Shown here in pieces: positions 27,338 to 35,035 of a DNA stretch of 64,000 bases. Source of the stretch: Rhodanobacter ginsengisoli. GTDB lineage: Bacteria; Pseudomonadota; Gammaproteobacteria; Xanthomonadales; Rhodanobacteraceae. Position 1 is the first letter of the stretch, and each line of letters opens with the position of its first letter. The notes below the pieces were generated by a model, which saw only the letters and a program-made list of their open reading frames with translations, had not been told where the DNA came from and made no database searches. The stretch covers positions 62,001 through 126,000 of the forward strand of contig NZ_JBHSNF010000002.1 in the NCBI RefSeq assembly GCF_042657065.1. The letters run 5' to 3'. The position numbers were made by a program, and so were the translations under genes.

Positions 27338-27439
27338 CGCACTTCTCCCGAAGTCGCTCACGGGCGCTTTACCGGATGGGACGCCTGACCTTCGGTTCCG
27401 GCAAACACATGACTTTGCCGTTCAGGCGAGGCCCTCCCG

Positions 27440-27994
27440 CTAATGTCCCTGCGTGCCGATCGCCGCCGCCTGCAGGCTGTTCGCCAGATTGATGCTATGA
27501 AGCAGATCGACGTTATTCACAACGATGTCGAGCGTGGTCAAGCTCTGGATGTTCTGGCCGTCGAGCGTGTTCTGGATCACCGTCGCTGCAGTCGCCTGGG
27601 TGAATGCGGTCGCGTCGAATTTGTTGTCCGGACCGAGCTGGAACACGCTGGCACTGCCAGTGGCCGCCAACAATGCACCGGCCTGCTCCCGGGTCATGTT
27701 CCCAATGTCGGGAATCTGCACACCGGCACTGGAAACACGTGAGCCATTGACATAGATCTGCCGATTCAGCCCGAACGACGCCAGCAGCCCGCCACCCACG
27801 TCGAAGCCGCCGCGAATGACGTCCAGACGGCCTTCGCTCACCGGCTTCCATCTCTCGGCCGGGGCCATCGCGATCAGAGCATTGCGGGCGATCGGTACCG
27901 CCGCGACGGTGGGTCGCTGTGCCGCCGCCTGGCTGCAACACACCGCGCCAAACAGTACGCAGATCCAGTTCAGCTTGATGGCTGCCTGTCCCAT
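27440..27994 (-). CDS. Exported subunit-like protein of the Fap-like cluster (FapE position)
   Basis: 184 residues with a signal peptide (about 1-25, ending SQAAAQ). The middle region has LDVIRGGFDVGGGLLASFGL and IYVNGSRVSSAGVQIPDIGN. The C-terminal part is Asn/Gln-rich: VIQNTLDGQNIQ and VVNNVDLLHSINLANSLQAA. It shares the QN-T/S...G...IQ motif with the two other exported proteins of the cluster. It sits between the C39 peptidase and the barrel gene, the place of FapE in fap operons; function otherwise unknown. Confidence 0.6.
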   Translation of the reverse strand: MGQAAIKLNWICVLFGAVCCSQAAAQRPTVAAVPIARNALIAMAPAERWKPVSEGRLDVIRGGFDVGGGLLASFGLNRQIYVNGSRVSSAGVQIPDIGNMTREQAGALLAATGSASVFQLGPDNKFDATAFTQATAATVIQNTLDGQNIQSLTTLDIVVNNVDLLHSINLANSLQAAAIGTQGH

Positions 27995-28005
27995 GACCGA
28001 CTCCT

Positions 28006-28692
28006 TCAGATGTCATTCGGCCCGCGCTTGGGCATCACCAGATTGCCCAGTCCGCGGCGATCGATACCCTGGCCCAGCGGGGCCAGTGGAGCGACGCGCC
28101 AGTCGTCCGGACTGTTGAAGACAGCCAGAAGCCGGCGGTTGTGGATCACGAAGACCAGACGGGTCTTCCATGCGGCTTCGAACTGGGCTCGCGGGATCGA
28201 ACGCGTACCCAGCGCGGGATCGCCCACCAGCACCCGGCCGTCGCGCAACCCCTTGATCACTACAAAATGGTGGTAGCCGCGTTCGTCGATCAGCGCAATC
28301 GCCGGCAGATGCTCCTGCCGCAGCTTGTCCAGTGGCACTTCGAAGCCATCCGCGTCGAACCCGTTGGTCTGCAGGTAGCGCTTGATGTCGAGCAGCGAAA
28401 ACCCCTCCTTGTTGATCTTCGCCTGGTCTCCATGGGCGTACATCTCCCTGAATACCTCCTGCTCGCTTACCGGATAGTCATACTGATAGGTAAGCAGGGT
28501 CGCGACCGCCGCCGAGCCACAGCTGAAATCGTATTTCTGGCGGATCGTGTTCCTGAAGCGCGCCTCGCGCAAACTGGTCAGGCGCAAGGTGAACGTGCCA
28601 CCCGATGAGCCAGTGAGCACGACCGGCGCGCGCGCCATGGACGCCGGCGGAAGACAGGCCAGCAGCAGAACTGCGAGCCAGATCGGTTTCAT
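28006..28692 (-). CDS. Exported C39-family cysteine peptidase (FapD-like)
   Basis: A 228-residue protein with a signal peptide (LAVLLLACLPPASMARA). C39 peptidase residues are Cys58 in YDFSCGSAAVATLL, His142 in GYHHFVVIKGL, and Asp158 in VLVGDPALG. C39 enzymes cleave leader or subunit polypeptides after double-glycine-like sites; FapD of the functional-amyloid operon belongs to this clan. The ATG overlaps the stop of the upstream gene by four bases (ATGA), so it is coupled to an exported substrate-like protein. Confidence 0.85.
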   Translation of the reverse strand: MKPIWLAVLLLACLPPASMARAPVVLTGSSGGTFTLRLTSLREARFRNTIRQKYDFSCGSAAVATLLTYQYDYPVSEQEVFREMYAHGDQAKINKEGFSLLDIKRYLQTNGFDADGFEVPLDKLRQEHLPAIALIDERGYHHFVVIKGLRDGRVLVGDPALGTRSIPRAQFEAAWKTRLVFVIHNRRLLAVFNSPDDWRVAPLAPLGQGIDRRGLGNLVMPKRGPNDI

Positions 28693-29081
28693 GGCTGAAA
28701 CTGTACGTTGAGGATGGTGGCGTTCTGGATGAGCACGCCATTGCCTGTGTTCTGGATCACCATCGGCAAACCGGAGGCGCCGTTGAACGAGCCCGCACCG
28801 ATCGAATTGGATCCGGTCACCACATGGTCGCTATGAGTGTCCGTCACCGTTCCATTGAGTGTCATCTGTTGATCGACCTCACTGCCACCGCTCAAGCGAG
28901 CCAAGGTAGCGGCGTCGACGCGCCTGCCGAAACCCTCCACCTGACCCGGCGGGCGGACCAGCCCGGTATGAAGATCAACTGGCGCCGTGGCTGCTGTTGG
29001 CCCAGCGGCGATGACCTCGCAGGGCGTCAAGCCAAGCCCCAACAATGCCAGCCCACACAAAGAAGAACTGACTGATCGCAT
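28689..29081 (-). CDS. Short exported subunit-like protein of the Fap-like cluster
   Basis: 130 residues, signal peptide (GLALLGLGLTPCEVIAA). The mature part carries LNGTVTD, an AGSF segment and the C-terminal block VIQNTGNGVLIQNATILNV. The same three blocks occur in the large glycine-rich protein encoded just upstream, without its glycine-rich insert, so the two look like paralogues of different length. No known domain recognised. GAGGGAGAA precedes the start at 29081. Coupled to the C39 gene. Confidence 0.65.
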   Translation of the reverse strand: MRSVSSSLCGLALLGLGLTPCEVIAAGPTAATAPVDLHTGLVRPPGQVEGFGRRVDAATLARLSGGSEVDQQMTLNGTVTDTHSDHVVTGSNSIGAGSFNGASGLPMVIQNTGNGVLIQNATILNVQFQP

Positions 29082-29227
29082 GGCGAATTCTCCCTCGGCT
29101 GATTCCTGCGTCTCCTCCGACCGAAACACAGAACCTGCGACCGCTCGCGCAAGGCAAGCGGGCCGCACCCATTTCGAAGCAGCAGGGCCAAGAGGCGCCG
29201 GGCGCCCCTTGGCCGGTTGCTACCCGT

Positions 29228-30205
29228 TCATGGTCCGACGTTGAGATTCGCCTGAACGTTCACGCTTTGCTGGATCAGCGATCCGACGCCACTGTTCTGC
29301 GCCATGACCGTCACTCCAGCCGCCGCCGCAGCGGCACCGTCCATGTGGTTGGACATGTCGAACGTGCCGGCATCCACCGTGTTCGACCCGCCCGCACCAC
29401 CGGCTCCGCCAGCGGCTCCGTTACCGTTGCCACCCGTGCCGGATGCACCGCTGCCACCGGCTCCGCCGGCACCAGCCACGCTGTCGGCCGCACCGCTGGC
29501 GCCACCCGACGCCGTCGCGCTGCCACTGGTCGAAGTGGAGGTACCGCCCGAAGCGGCGCCACCCGTCCAGTCACCATTTCCACCCGTCGCCGTACCCGTG
29601 TTGGTACCGGCACCGCGAGCACGGGCGCGCGCATCGGCGTAATTGTCGCCGTTGCTGTCGCCACCCCAGGCATTGGCATATCCCACCGCGTCACCGCTGG
29701 AGGCGCCACTACCGCCGGCCCGACCGCTACGGGCATTGGCATTGCCGCCGTCGCCGCCGGATCCGCCACGACCGCCATGACCATCGCCACCGTAGCCGTC
29801 ACCACCGGATCCGCCACGCCCACCATTGGCATTGCCCCAGTTGCTGGCGACATTGCCGATGTCGCGTGCACGGATGTCGGTCACGGTGCCATCAAGCCGG
29901 CTGATCGCAACCGCCTTGCTTGTGTTGAACGAGCTGGCTATCGATGACGACGCTGTGCCGCCATTGTTGGCTGCAGCACTACCCTGCCCATCGGCGTACG
30001 CGTCACCCGTACCACTATTCGTGTAGGTATCCGTGTAGGTGTGCGTGGAGCTGTTCGAATGTGTCGAGCTGTCACTGGTCTGTACTGCACTTGAGTGTCT
30101 CTGCGCCGAAGGTCCGGCTCCGCCAGTCTGGGTGTCATCAGCCAAGGCCGGAAGAGTAAGCCCCAATCCAAGGCATATCGCTGTCAAAAGTAGAGTCTTT
30201 CGCAT
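29228..30205 (-). CDS. Large glycine-rich exported protein, candidate fibre subunit
   Basis: 325 residues. Signal peptide ending ALA (22); Ser/Thr-rich segment (STHSNSSTHTYTDTYTNSG); LDGTVTDIRARDIGNVASN; a long Gly/Ser/Ala/Asn-rich low-complexity region (about 108-290) with repeated GGSGGDG, GGAGG and SGASG units; and a C-terminal block VMAQNSGVGSLIQQSVNVQA. Composition and the terminal Gln/Asn block suggest a self-assembling surface protein, analogous to FapB/FapC, though the Fap repeats are not present. AGGAG lies 7 bases before the ATG. First gene of the cluster, behind a sigma-54-like promoter. Other frames are also open across it because of the repetitive GC-rich sequence. Confidence 0.65.
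   Translation of the reverse strand: MRKTLLLTAICLGLGLTLPALADDTQTGGAGPSAQRHSSAVQTSDSSTHSNSSTHTYTDTYTNSGTGDAYADGQGSAAANNGGTASSSIASSFNTSKAVAISRLDGTVTDIRARDIGNVASNWGNANGGRGGSGGDGYGGDGHGGRGGSGGDGGNANARSGRAGGSGASSGDAVGYANAWGGDSNGDNYADARARARGAGTNTGTATGGNGDWTGGAASGGTSTSTSGSATASGGASGAADSVAGAGGAGGSGASGTGGNGNGAAGGAGGAGGSNTVDAGTFDMSNHMDGAAAAAAGVTVMAQNSGVGSLIQQSVNVQANLNVGP
29290..29900. repeat. Degenerate glycine-coding short repeats
   Basis: On the minus strand, in-frame short repeats encode GGSGGDG/GGAGG-type units of the candidate fibre protein. On the plus strand they appear as runs of CCGCCA/CCACC. Prone to slippage and length variation. Confidence 0.7.
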
Positions 30206-30267
30206 GGTTGTTCTCCTGGAACGATGCGGTGACCCCCCTGTTTTTTTGCGGTGAAGCAAGTATTTAG

Positions 30268-30283
30268 AGCAAATTTCACGCCA
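30268..30283 (-). promoter_or_regulatory. Sigma-54 (RpoN) promoter for the Fap-like cluster
   Basis: The minus strand reads TGGCGTGAAATTTGCT, matching TGGCACG-N4-TTGCW except for two bases (AC to GT). The -24 GG and -12 GC are at the right spacing. Transcription would begin near 30257, about 50 bases before the first gene of the cluster. Confidence 0.6.
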
Positions 30284-30372
30284 GCCAGCAGAGCTTTTTC
30301 GGATTCCTGTCAATTTGCTGGAAACTCAATCCGTTGGAGACTCTACTTACTGGCGAACATGAGGCGAGTCGC

Positions 30373-30588
30373 ATGATGAAAAACCGCGAACTGAATCAGC
30401 TCCGCAACATGGTGGCCTCGCGGCAGACTCACCAATCCGCGTGGCATCAGGGGATCCGGCACAGATACCGGCCCTGCAGCGTCCCGCTGCAACATGTAAC
30501 AAAAGTGATACAGCTGGAAGGCTGCGGGAATGACTCGAATGATCCGGAACGCATTGCGCAACTGATGACATCATTTCCCGGACAATGA
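30373..30588 (+). CDS. Doubtful small ORF opposite the Fap-like cluster
   Basis: A 71-residue open frame (MMKNRELNQLRNMVASRQTH) with no recognised domain. Its only support is an intrinsic terminator that begins one base after the stop and fits plus-strand transcription. No convincing ribosome site. It could equally be a small non-coding transcript; the rest of 30206-30634 holds the sigma-54 promoter of the neighbouring cluster and nothing else that I can see. Confidence 0.25.
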   Translation: MMKNRELNQLRNMVASRQTHQSAWHQGIRHRYRPCSVPLQHVTKVIQLEGCGNDSNDPERIAQLMTSFPGQ

Positions 30589-30589
30589 C

Positions 30590-30620
30590 GAAGGGAGCCT
30601 CGCGGCTCCCTTCTTCTTGT
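30590..30620 (+). terminator. Intrinsic terminator between prpC and the Fap-like cluster
   Basis: GAAGGGAGCC-TCGC-GGCTCCCTTC (30590-30613), ten perfect pairs, followed by TTCTTGT on the plus strand. The minus-strand tail is poor in T, but the hairpin may still mark the end of prpC mRNA. Confidence 0.8.
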
Positions 30621-30634
30621 CAATGCACGCGTGC

Positions 30635-31786
30635 TCAGCGCTTGTCGATCGGCACGTAGCTCTGGTCTTCCGGCCCGGTGTAGTTCGCGCTGGGACGAAT
30701 GATCTTGCCGTCCTGGCGCTGCTCGATCACGTGCGCGCTCCAGCCCGAAGTGCGGGCGATCACGAACAGCGGTGTGAACATCGCGGTAGGCACGCCCATC
30801 ATGTGGTACGCGCTGGCCGAGAACCAGTCGAGGTTCGGGAACATCTTCTTGACCTGGGCCATCACCTGCTCGATGCGCTCGGAGACCTCGAACAGGGTCG
30901 GGTTGCCACCGTCGGTGCACAACTTGCGCGAGATCTCCTTGATGATCTCGTTGCGCGGATCGGACACCGTGTAGACCGGATGGCCGAAGCCGATGATGAT
31001 CTCCTTGCGTTCGACGCGGGCCCGGATGTCCGCCTCGGCGGCATCGGCGCTGCGATAGCGCGCGATGATCTCCATCGCCACCTCGTTCGCCCCGCCATGC
31101 TTGGGGCCGCGCAATGCACCGATCGCACCGGTGATCGCCGAATACATGTCCGAGCCGGTGCCGGCAATCACCCGGGCGGCGAAGGTCGAGGCGTTGAACT
31201 CGTGCTCGGCGTAAAGCACCAGCGACTTGTCCAGCGCCTGCGCGTGCAGGTCGCTGGGCCGGCGACCGTGCAGCAGATGCAGGAAATGCGCGGCGATCGA
31301 GTCGTCATCGGTCTGCGTCTCGATGCGCTTGCCGTTGTGGCTGAAGTGATACCAGTACAGCAGCATCGAACCGAAGCTGGCCATGAGCCGGTCCGCGATC
31401 TCGCGGGCGCCGGTGACGTTGTGGTCGTCCTTTTCCGGCAGCACCGTGCCCAGCACCGAACAGCCGGTGCGCAGCACGTCCATCGGATGGGTCGATGCCG
31501 GCAGCAATTCCAGCGCGGCCTTGACCGGCGCCGGCAAGCCACGCAGGCGCTTGAGCCTGGCGCGGTAATTGTTCAGCTCGGCCCAGGTCGGCAACACGCC
31601 ATGCACCAGCAGGTGCGCGACTTCCTCGAAGCAGCCCTTGGTGGCCAGCTCGTGGATGTCGTAGCCGCGGTAATGCAGGTCGTTGCCGCTGCGGCCGACC
31701 GTGCACAGCGCGGTGTTGCCGGCGGCGACGCCGGAAAGCGCGACGGATTTCTTCGCCTTGGGCAGGGTTTGGGTGGTTTCGCTCAT
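30635..31786 (-). CDS. prpC: 2-methylcitrate synthase PrpC
   Basis: Condenses propionyl-CoA with oxaloacetate. The 383-residue citrate-synthase-fold protein has the PrpC-type lead-in LSGVAAGNTALCTVGRSGND and YRGYDIHELA, catalytic His residues in GALRGPKHGGANEVAM and IIGFGHPVYTVSDPRN, and the C-terminal Asp region of the fold. Downstream of prpB on the same strand with a 69-bp gap; operonic. Confidence 0.95.
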   Translation of the reverse strand: MSETTQTLPKAKKSVALSGVAAGNTALCTVGRSGNDLHYRGYDIHELATKGCFEEVAHLLVHGVLPTWAELNNYRARLKRLRGLPAPVKAALELLPASTHPMDVLRTGCSVLGTVLPEKDDHNVTGAREIADRLMASFGSMLLYWYHFSHNGKRIETQTDDDSIAAHFLHLLHGRRPSDLHAQALDKSLVLYAEHEFNASTFAARVIAGTGSDMYSAITGAIGALRGPKHGGANEVAMEIIARYRSADAAEADIRARVERKEIIIGFGHPVYTVSDPRNEIIKEISRKLCTDGGNPTLFEVSERIEQVMAQVKKMFPNLDWFSASAYHMMGVPTAMFTPLFVIARTSGWSAHVIEQRQDGKIIRPSANYTGPEDQSYVPIDKR

Positions 31787-31855
31787 GGATGGAACCTCGA
31801 TCGATGAAGATGTATCCGGCAGGCCCGCACGGCCCGGGGAGAAGGAACGCGTCGA

Positions 31856-32746
31856 TCAGTCGGATTTGCCGTCGGCAAACAACTCGTCGAGCTTGCGCTC
31901 GTAGGCGTGGTAGTCGAGGTAGTCGTACAACTCCTCACGCGTCTGCATGGTCGGCACGGCGGCCTTCTGGGTGCCGTCGCGGCGCACCGTCTCGTAGAAA
32001 TTCAGCGCCGCCTTGTTCATCGCCCGGTATGCGCCGCAGCAGTACAGGATGATGTCGACGTCCGCACTGGCCAGTTCCTCGCGGGTGAACAGCGGGGTCT
32101 GGCCGAATTCGGTGATGTTGGCGAGGATCGGCACCTTCACCGCGGCCCTGAACTGGCGATACTGCTCCAGCGTGTAGATCGCTTCCGGGAAGATCATGTC
32201 CGCACCGGCCTCGACGCAGGCCTGGGCCCGTTCGATCGCCGATTCCAGACCTTCCACCGCGATCGAGTCGGTACGCGCCATGATCACGAACTGCTCGTCG
32301 CTGCGCGCGTCCACCGCGGCCTTGACCCGATCGACCATTTCGTCCTTCGACACGATCGCCTTGCCCGGCCGATGCCCGCAGCGCTTGGCGGCGACCTGGT
32401 CCTCGATGTGCAGCGCGCCGGCACCGGCCTTGATCAGCGAGCGCACCGTACGCGCGATGTTGAACGCGCCACCCCAGCCGGTATCCACGTCGACCAGCAA
32501 GGGCAGCTCGCAGACATCGGTGATGCGGCGGATGTCGGTGAGCACGTCTTCCATCGAACTGATGCCCAGGTCGGGCATGCCCAGCGAATTGGCGGCCACG
32601 CCACCACCGGACAGGTAGATCGCCTTGAAGCCTGTTCGCTGCGCCATGCGCGCCGCATAGGCGGTGATCGTACCGACCACCTGCAGCGGCTGCTCCTCGA
32701 CAACGGCTGCGCGGAATCGCGCGCCGGGGGATGCTGACTGTGCCAT
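31856..32746 (-). CDS. prpB: 2-methylisocitrate lyase PrpB
   Basis: Splits 2-methylisocitrate into pyruvate and succinate. A 296-residue isocitrate-lyase-superfamily protein with GTITAYAARMAQRTGFKAIY, LSGGGVAANSLGMPDLGI, DVDTGWGGAFNIARTVRSL and the catalytic loop KRCGHRPGKAIVSKDEMVDR. The frame stays open far upstream to 34216, opposite the symporter gene, but that is a GC-bias shadow; the ATG at 32746 has GGAGG about 4 bases before it. Confidence 0.95.
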   Translation of the reverse strand: MAQSASPGARFRAAVVEEQPLQVVGTITAYAARMAQRTGFKAIYLSGGGVAANSLGMPDLGISSMEDVLTDIRRITDVCELPLLVDVDTGWGGAFNIARTVRSLIKAGAGALHIEDQVAAKRCGHRPGKAIVSKDEMVDRVKAAVDARSDEQFVIMARTDSIAVEGLESAIERAQACVEAGADMIFPEAIYTLEQYRQFRAAVKVPILANITEFGQTPLFTREELASADVDIILYCCGAYRAMNKAALNFYETVRRDGTQKAAVPTMQTREELYDYLDYHAYERKLDELFADGKSD

Positions 32747-32857
32747 GACACCTCCGCGTAAAACCGGCATTTTAGCGCACTGCGGCCCCGGCCATGCTGT
32801 CACTGCCCATCTCGTGCCGGGGTGACGAACCGGAATGCACCACGTACATTCGGGAGC

Positions 32858-34177
32858 ATGGGCAAAACCACGCCTCTCGCCACACGCATCCTGCGGGGCC
32901 TCGCCATCGGCGTGGTCGCGGCCGTCGTCACCCTGGGTCTCGGCCAGATCCACCCGCCGGTACTCGAGCTGATGCGCAAGGTCTCCGTCGCGGTATTCGA
33001 CCCGTTCGGACAGATCTTCCTGCGCATGCTGTTCTTCGTGGTGATTCCGCTGGTGTTCGCCTCGCTGGCGTCGGGTGTGGCCCAGCTCGGCCAACTGGAA
33101 AAGCTGGGGCCGCTGGCCGGGCGCACGTTCACCCTGTTCGTGGCCAACATGCTGATCGCCGTGGCGATCGGTCTGCTGATGATGAATCTGCTGCAGCCCG
33201 GCCACCACCTGGCTGCGGGCGCGCAGGAGCTGCTGATGCAGCAGTACGGCGGCAGCGCGCTGCAGGCCGTCGAGACGGAGGCCGGCCGGCCGGGCATGAG
33301 CTTTGCCAGCGTGGTCGAGATGTTCATGCCACGCAATCTCTTCGGTGCGTTCGTCGGCAATGACCGCGGTGCGCTGGGCGACGTGCTGCCGCTGATCGTG
33401 TTCGCGATCCTGGTCGGCGCCGCCGCCACCCGCCTGCCCGAGGACAGGCGTCGCAAGGTGCAGGCTGGACTGGACATCATCAGCGAAGTCATGACCGGGA
33501 TCGTGCACTTCGCCCTGCGGCTGGCGCCCTATGCCGTGCCGGCGATGATCTACAGTGTGATCGTCAAGGTCGGCCTGGACATCCTGCTGACCCTGTCGGT
33601 GTTCGTGATCGGCTGTGCTGCAGCGTTGGCCCTGCAATTGTTCGGCACGATGTCGCTGTGGCTGCGCGTTCTCGCGCGGCGCTCGCCGCTGACCTTCTTC
33701 CGCCAGGTGCGTCCGCTGCTGATCACCGCCTTCTCGACCAGCTCCAGCAGCGCCACCCTGCCCGCCGCGTTGGCCACCGCCCACGACGAACTGATGCTGT
33801 CGCCCAGCACCGCGGGCTTCGTGCTGCCGCTGGGCGCGACCATGAACATGAGCGGCACCGCGCTGTTCGAAGGCTGCGTGGTGCTGTTCGTGGCGCAGGC
33901 GTTCGGCGTGGATCTCGCGCTGGGCCAGCAAGCGGTGCTGATGCTGCTGGCCGTGCTCAGCGCCGTGGCGGTGGCCGGCATTCCCGGCGGCTCGCTGCCC
34001 CTGATCGCCGGATTGCTGGCCACATTCAACGTGCCGCCCGAGGGCATCGGCATCATCATCGGGGTGGACCGCATCCTGGACATGCTGCGCACCACGGTCA
34101 ACGTGGGCAGCGACATCGTCACCGCCACCGTGGTTGACGACCGGATACGCCGCGCCAGCACCTCCGCCGCGGCGTAA
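32858..34177 (+). CDS. Dicarboxylate/amino-acid:cation symporter (DAACS)
   Basis: A 439-residue transporter of the DctA/GltP type: eight hydrophobic helices, the serine-rich re-entrant loop AFSTSSSSATLPAALATAHD, the LPLGATMNMSGTALFEGCVV motif, and GIPGGSLPLIAGLL and VDRILDMLRTTVNVGSDIVT near the end. It imports C4-dicarboxylates or acidic amino acids with Na+ or H+. Divergent from prpB. Start (32858, MGKTTPLA) is by homology; its ribosome site is poor. Confidence 0.9.
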   Translation: MGKTTPLATRILRGLAIGVVAAVVTLGLGQIHPPVLELMRKVSVAVFDPFGQIFLRMLFFVVIPLVFASLASGVAQLGQLEKLGPLAGRTFTLFVANMLIAVAIGLLMMNLLQPGHHLAAGAQELLMQQYGGSALQAVETEAGRPGMSFASVVEMFMPRNLFGAFVGNDRGALGDVLPLIVFAILVGAAATRLPEDRRRKVQAGLDIISEVMTGIVHFALRLAPYAVPAMIYSVIVKVGLDILLTLSVFVIGCAAALALQLFGTMSLWLRVLARRSPLTFFRQVRPLLITAFSTSSSSATLPAALATAHDELMLSPSTAGFVLPLGATMNMSGTALFEGCVVLFVAQAFGVDLALGQQAVLMLLAVLSAVAVAGIPGGSLPLIAGLLATFNVPPEGIGIIIGVDRILDMLRTTVNVGSDIVTATVVDDRIRRASTSAAA

Positions 34178-34233
34178 CCCTGTCCACCACCCGTAACGCG
34201 GCGCCACGCGGAGCACACCCCTCCGCCCAATCG

Positions 34234-34270
34234 ATAGTCAATACCAATGGAACCGATGCCGACAATCAAT
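34234..34270 (+). promoter_or_regulatory. Candidate OxyR site upstream of ahpC
   Basis: Four tetranucleotides at the exact OxyR spacing of seven bases: ATAG (34234), CAAT (34245), ATGC (34256), CAAT (34267), against ATAG-CTAT-ATAG-CTAT. Twelve of sixteen positions agree. Confidence 0.45.
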
Positions 34271-34336
34271 TAGATTAATCGGACAGGACGCCATATCCTC
34301 ACGTTTCACTTTCAACCACCCAGGAAAACATCACCG

Positions 34337-34900
34337 ATGTCGCTGATCAACACCGAAATCAAGCCGTTCAAGGCACAGGCCCTCAAGAGCGGCCAGTTCA
34401 TCGAAGTTTCCGATGCCGACCTGAAGGGCAAGTGGTCCGTCGTGTTCTTCTACCCGGCCGACTTCACCTTCGTCTGCCCGACCGAGCTGGAAGACCTGGC
34501 GGACAACTACGCGGAGTTCCAGAAGCTGGGCGTCGAGATCTACTCGGTGTCGACCGACACGCATTTCGCCCACAAGGCCTGGCACGACACCTCGGACGCG
34601 ATCGGCAAGATCAACTACACCATGATCGGCGATCCGACCGGCCTGATCTCGCGCAACTTCGAGGTGATGATCGAGGAAGCAGGCCTCGCCGATCGCGGCA
34701 CCTTCGTGATCGACCCGCAGGGCAAGATCCAGATCGTCGAGCTCAACGCCGGCGGTATCGGCCGTGACGCATCCGAGCTGCTGCGCAAGGTCAAGGCCGC
34801 GCAATACGTCGCCTCCCATCCGGGTGAGGTCTGCCCGGCCAAGTGGAAGGAAGGCGAGAAGACCCTGGCGCCGTCGCTGGACCTGGTCGGCAAGATCTGA
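34337..34900 (+). CDS. ahpC: Alkyl hydroperoxide reductase subunit C (peroxiredoxin)
   Basis: Two-cysteine peroxiredoxin, 187 residues, identical in length to E. coli AhpC. The peroxidatic Cys is in ADFTFVCPTELEDLAD and the resolving Cys in HPGEVCPAKWKEG. Reduces H2O2 and organic peroxides, recycled by AhpF encoded next. Upstream OxyR-like motif fits peroxide induction. Confidence 0.98.
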   Translation: MSLINTEIKPFKAQALKSGQFIEVSDADLKGKWSVVFFYPADFTFVCPTELEDLADNYAEFQKLGVEIYSVSTDTHFAHKAWHDTSDAIGKINYTMIGDPTGLISRNFEVMIEEAGLADRGTFVIDPQGKIQIVELNAGGIGRDASELLRKVKAAQYVASHPGEVCPAKWKEGEKTLAPSLDLVGKI

Positions 34901-34920
34901 GTCACACCGCGCCATGCGCC

Positions 34921-34947
34921 GCGGGCCCGGGATTCTCCCGGGCCCGC
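34921..34947 (+). terminator. Strong hairpin between ahpC and ahpF
   Basis: A perfect 12-bp stem GCGGGCCCGGGA / TCCCGGGCCCGC with a three-base loop, lacking a T-run. It could partly terminate or stabilise the ahpC mRNA so that AhpC is made in excess of AhpF. Confidence 0.6.
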
Positions 34948-35035
34948 ACCCTCCCAAAGACTGTGCCAGACGACGCCCGGGTTTCCCGGGTGCTGGCCGA
35001 ACTCACCCTGAAGAAACCCGTCGACGGAGTCCGCC

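Noticed and set aside
29267..29947. A 226-codon plus-strand open frame across the glycine-rich gene
   Set aside because: It is a shadow of the low-complexity GC-rich repeats; the minus-strand frame has a signal peptide, a ribosome site and motifs shared with its neighbour.
31856..34216. A 786-codon open frame on the minus strand running through prpB and far upstream
   Set aside because: Upstream of 32746 it is antisense to the symporter gene, compositionally poor, and has no membrane or enzyme signature; only the prpB part is real.
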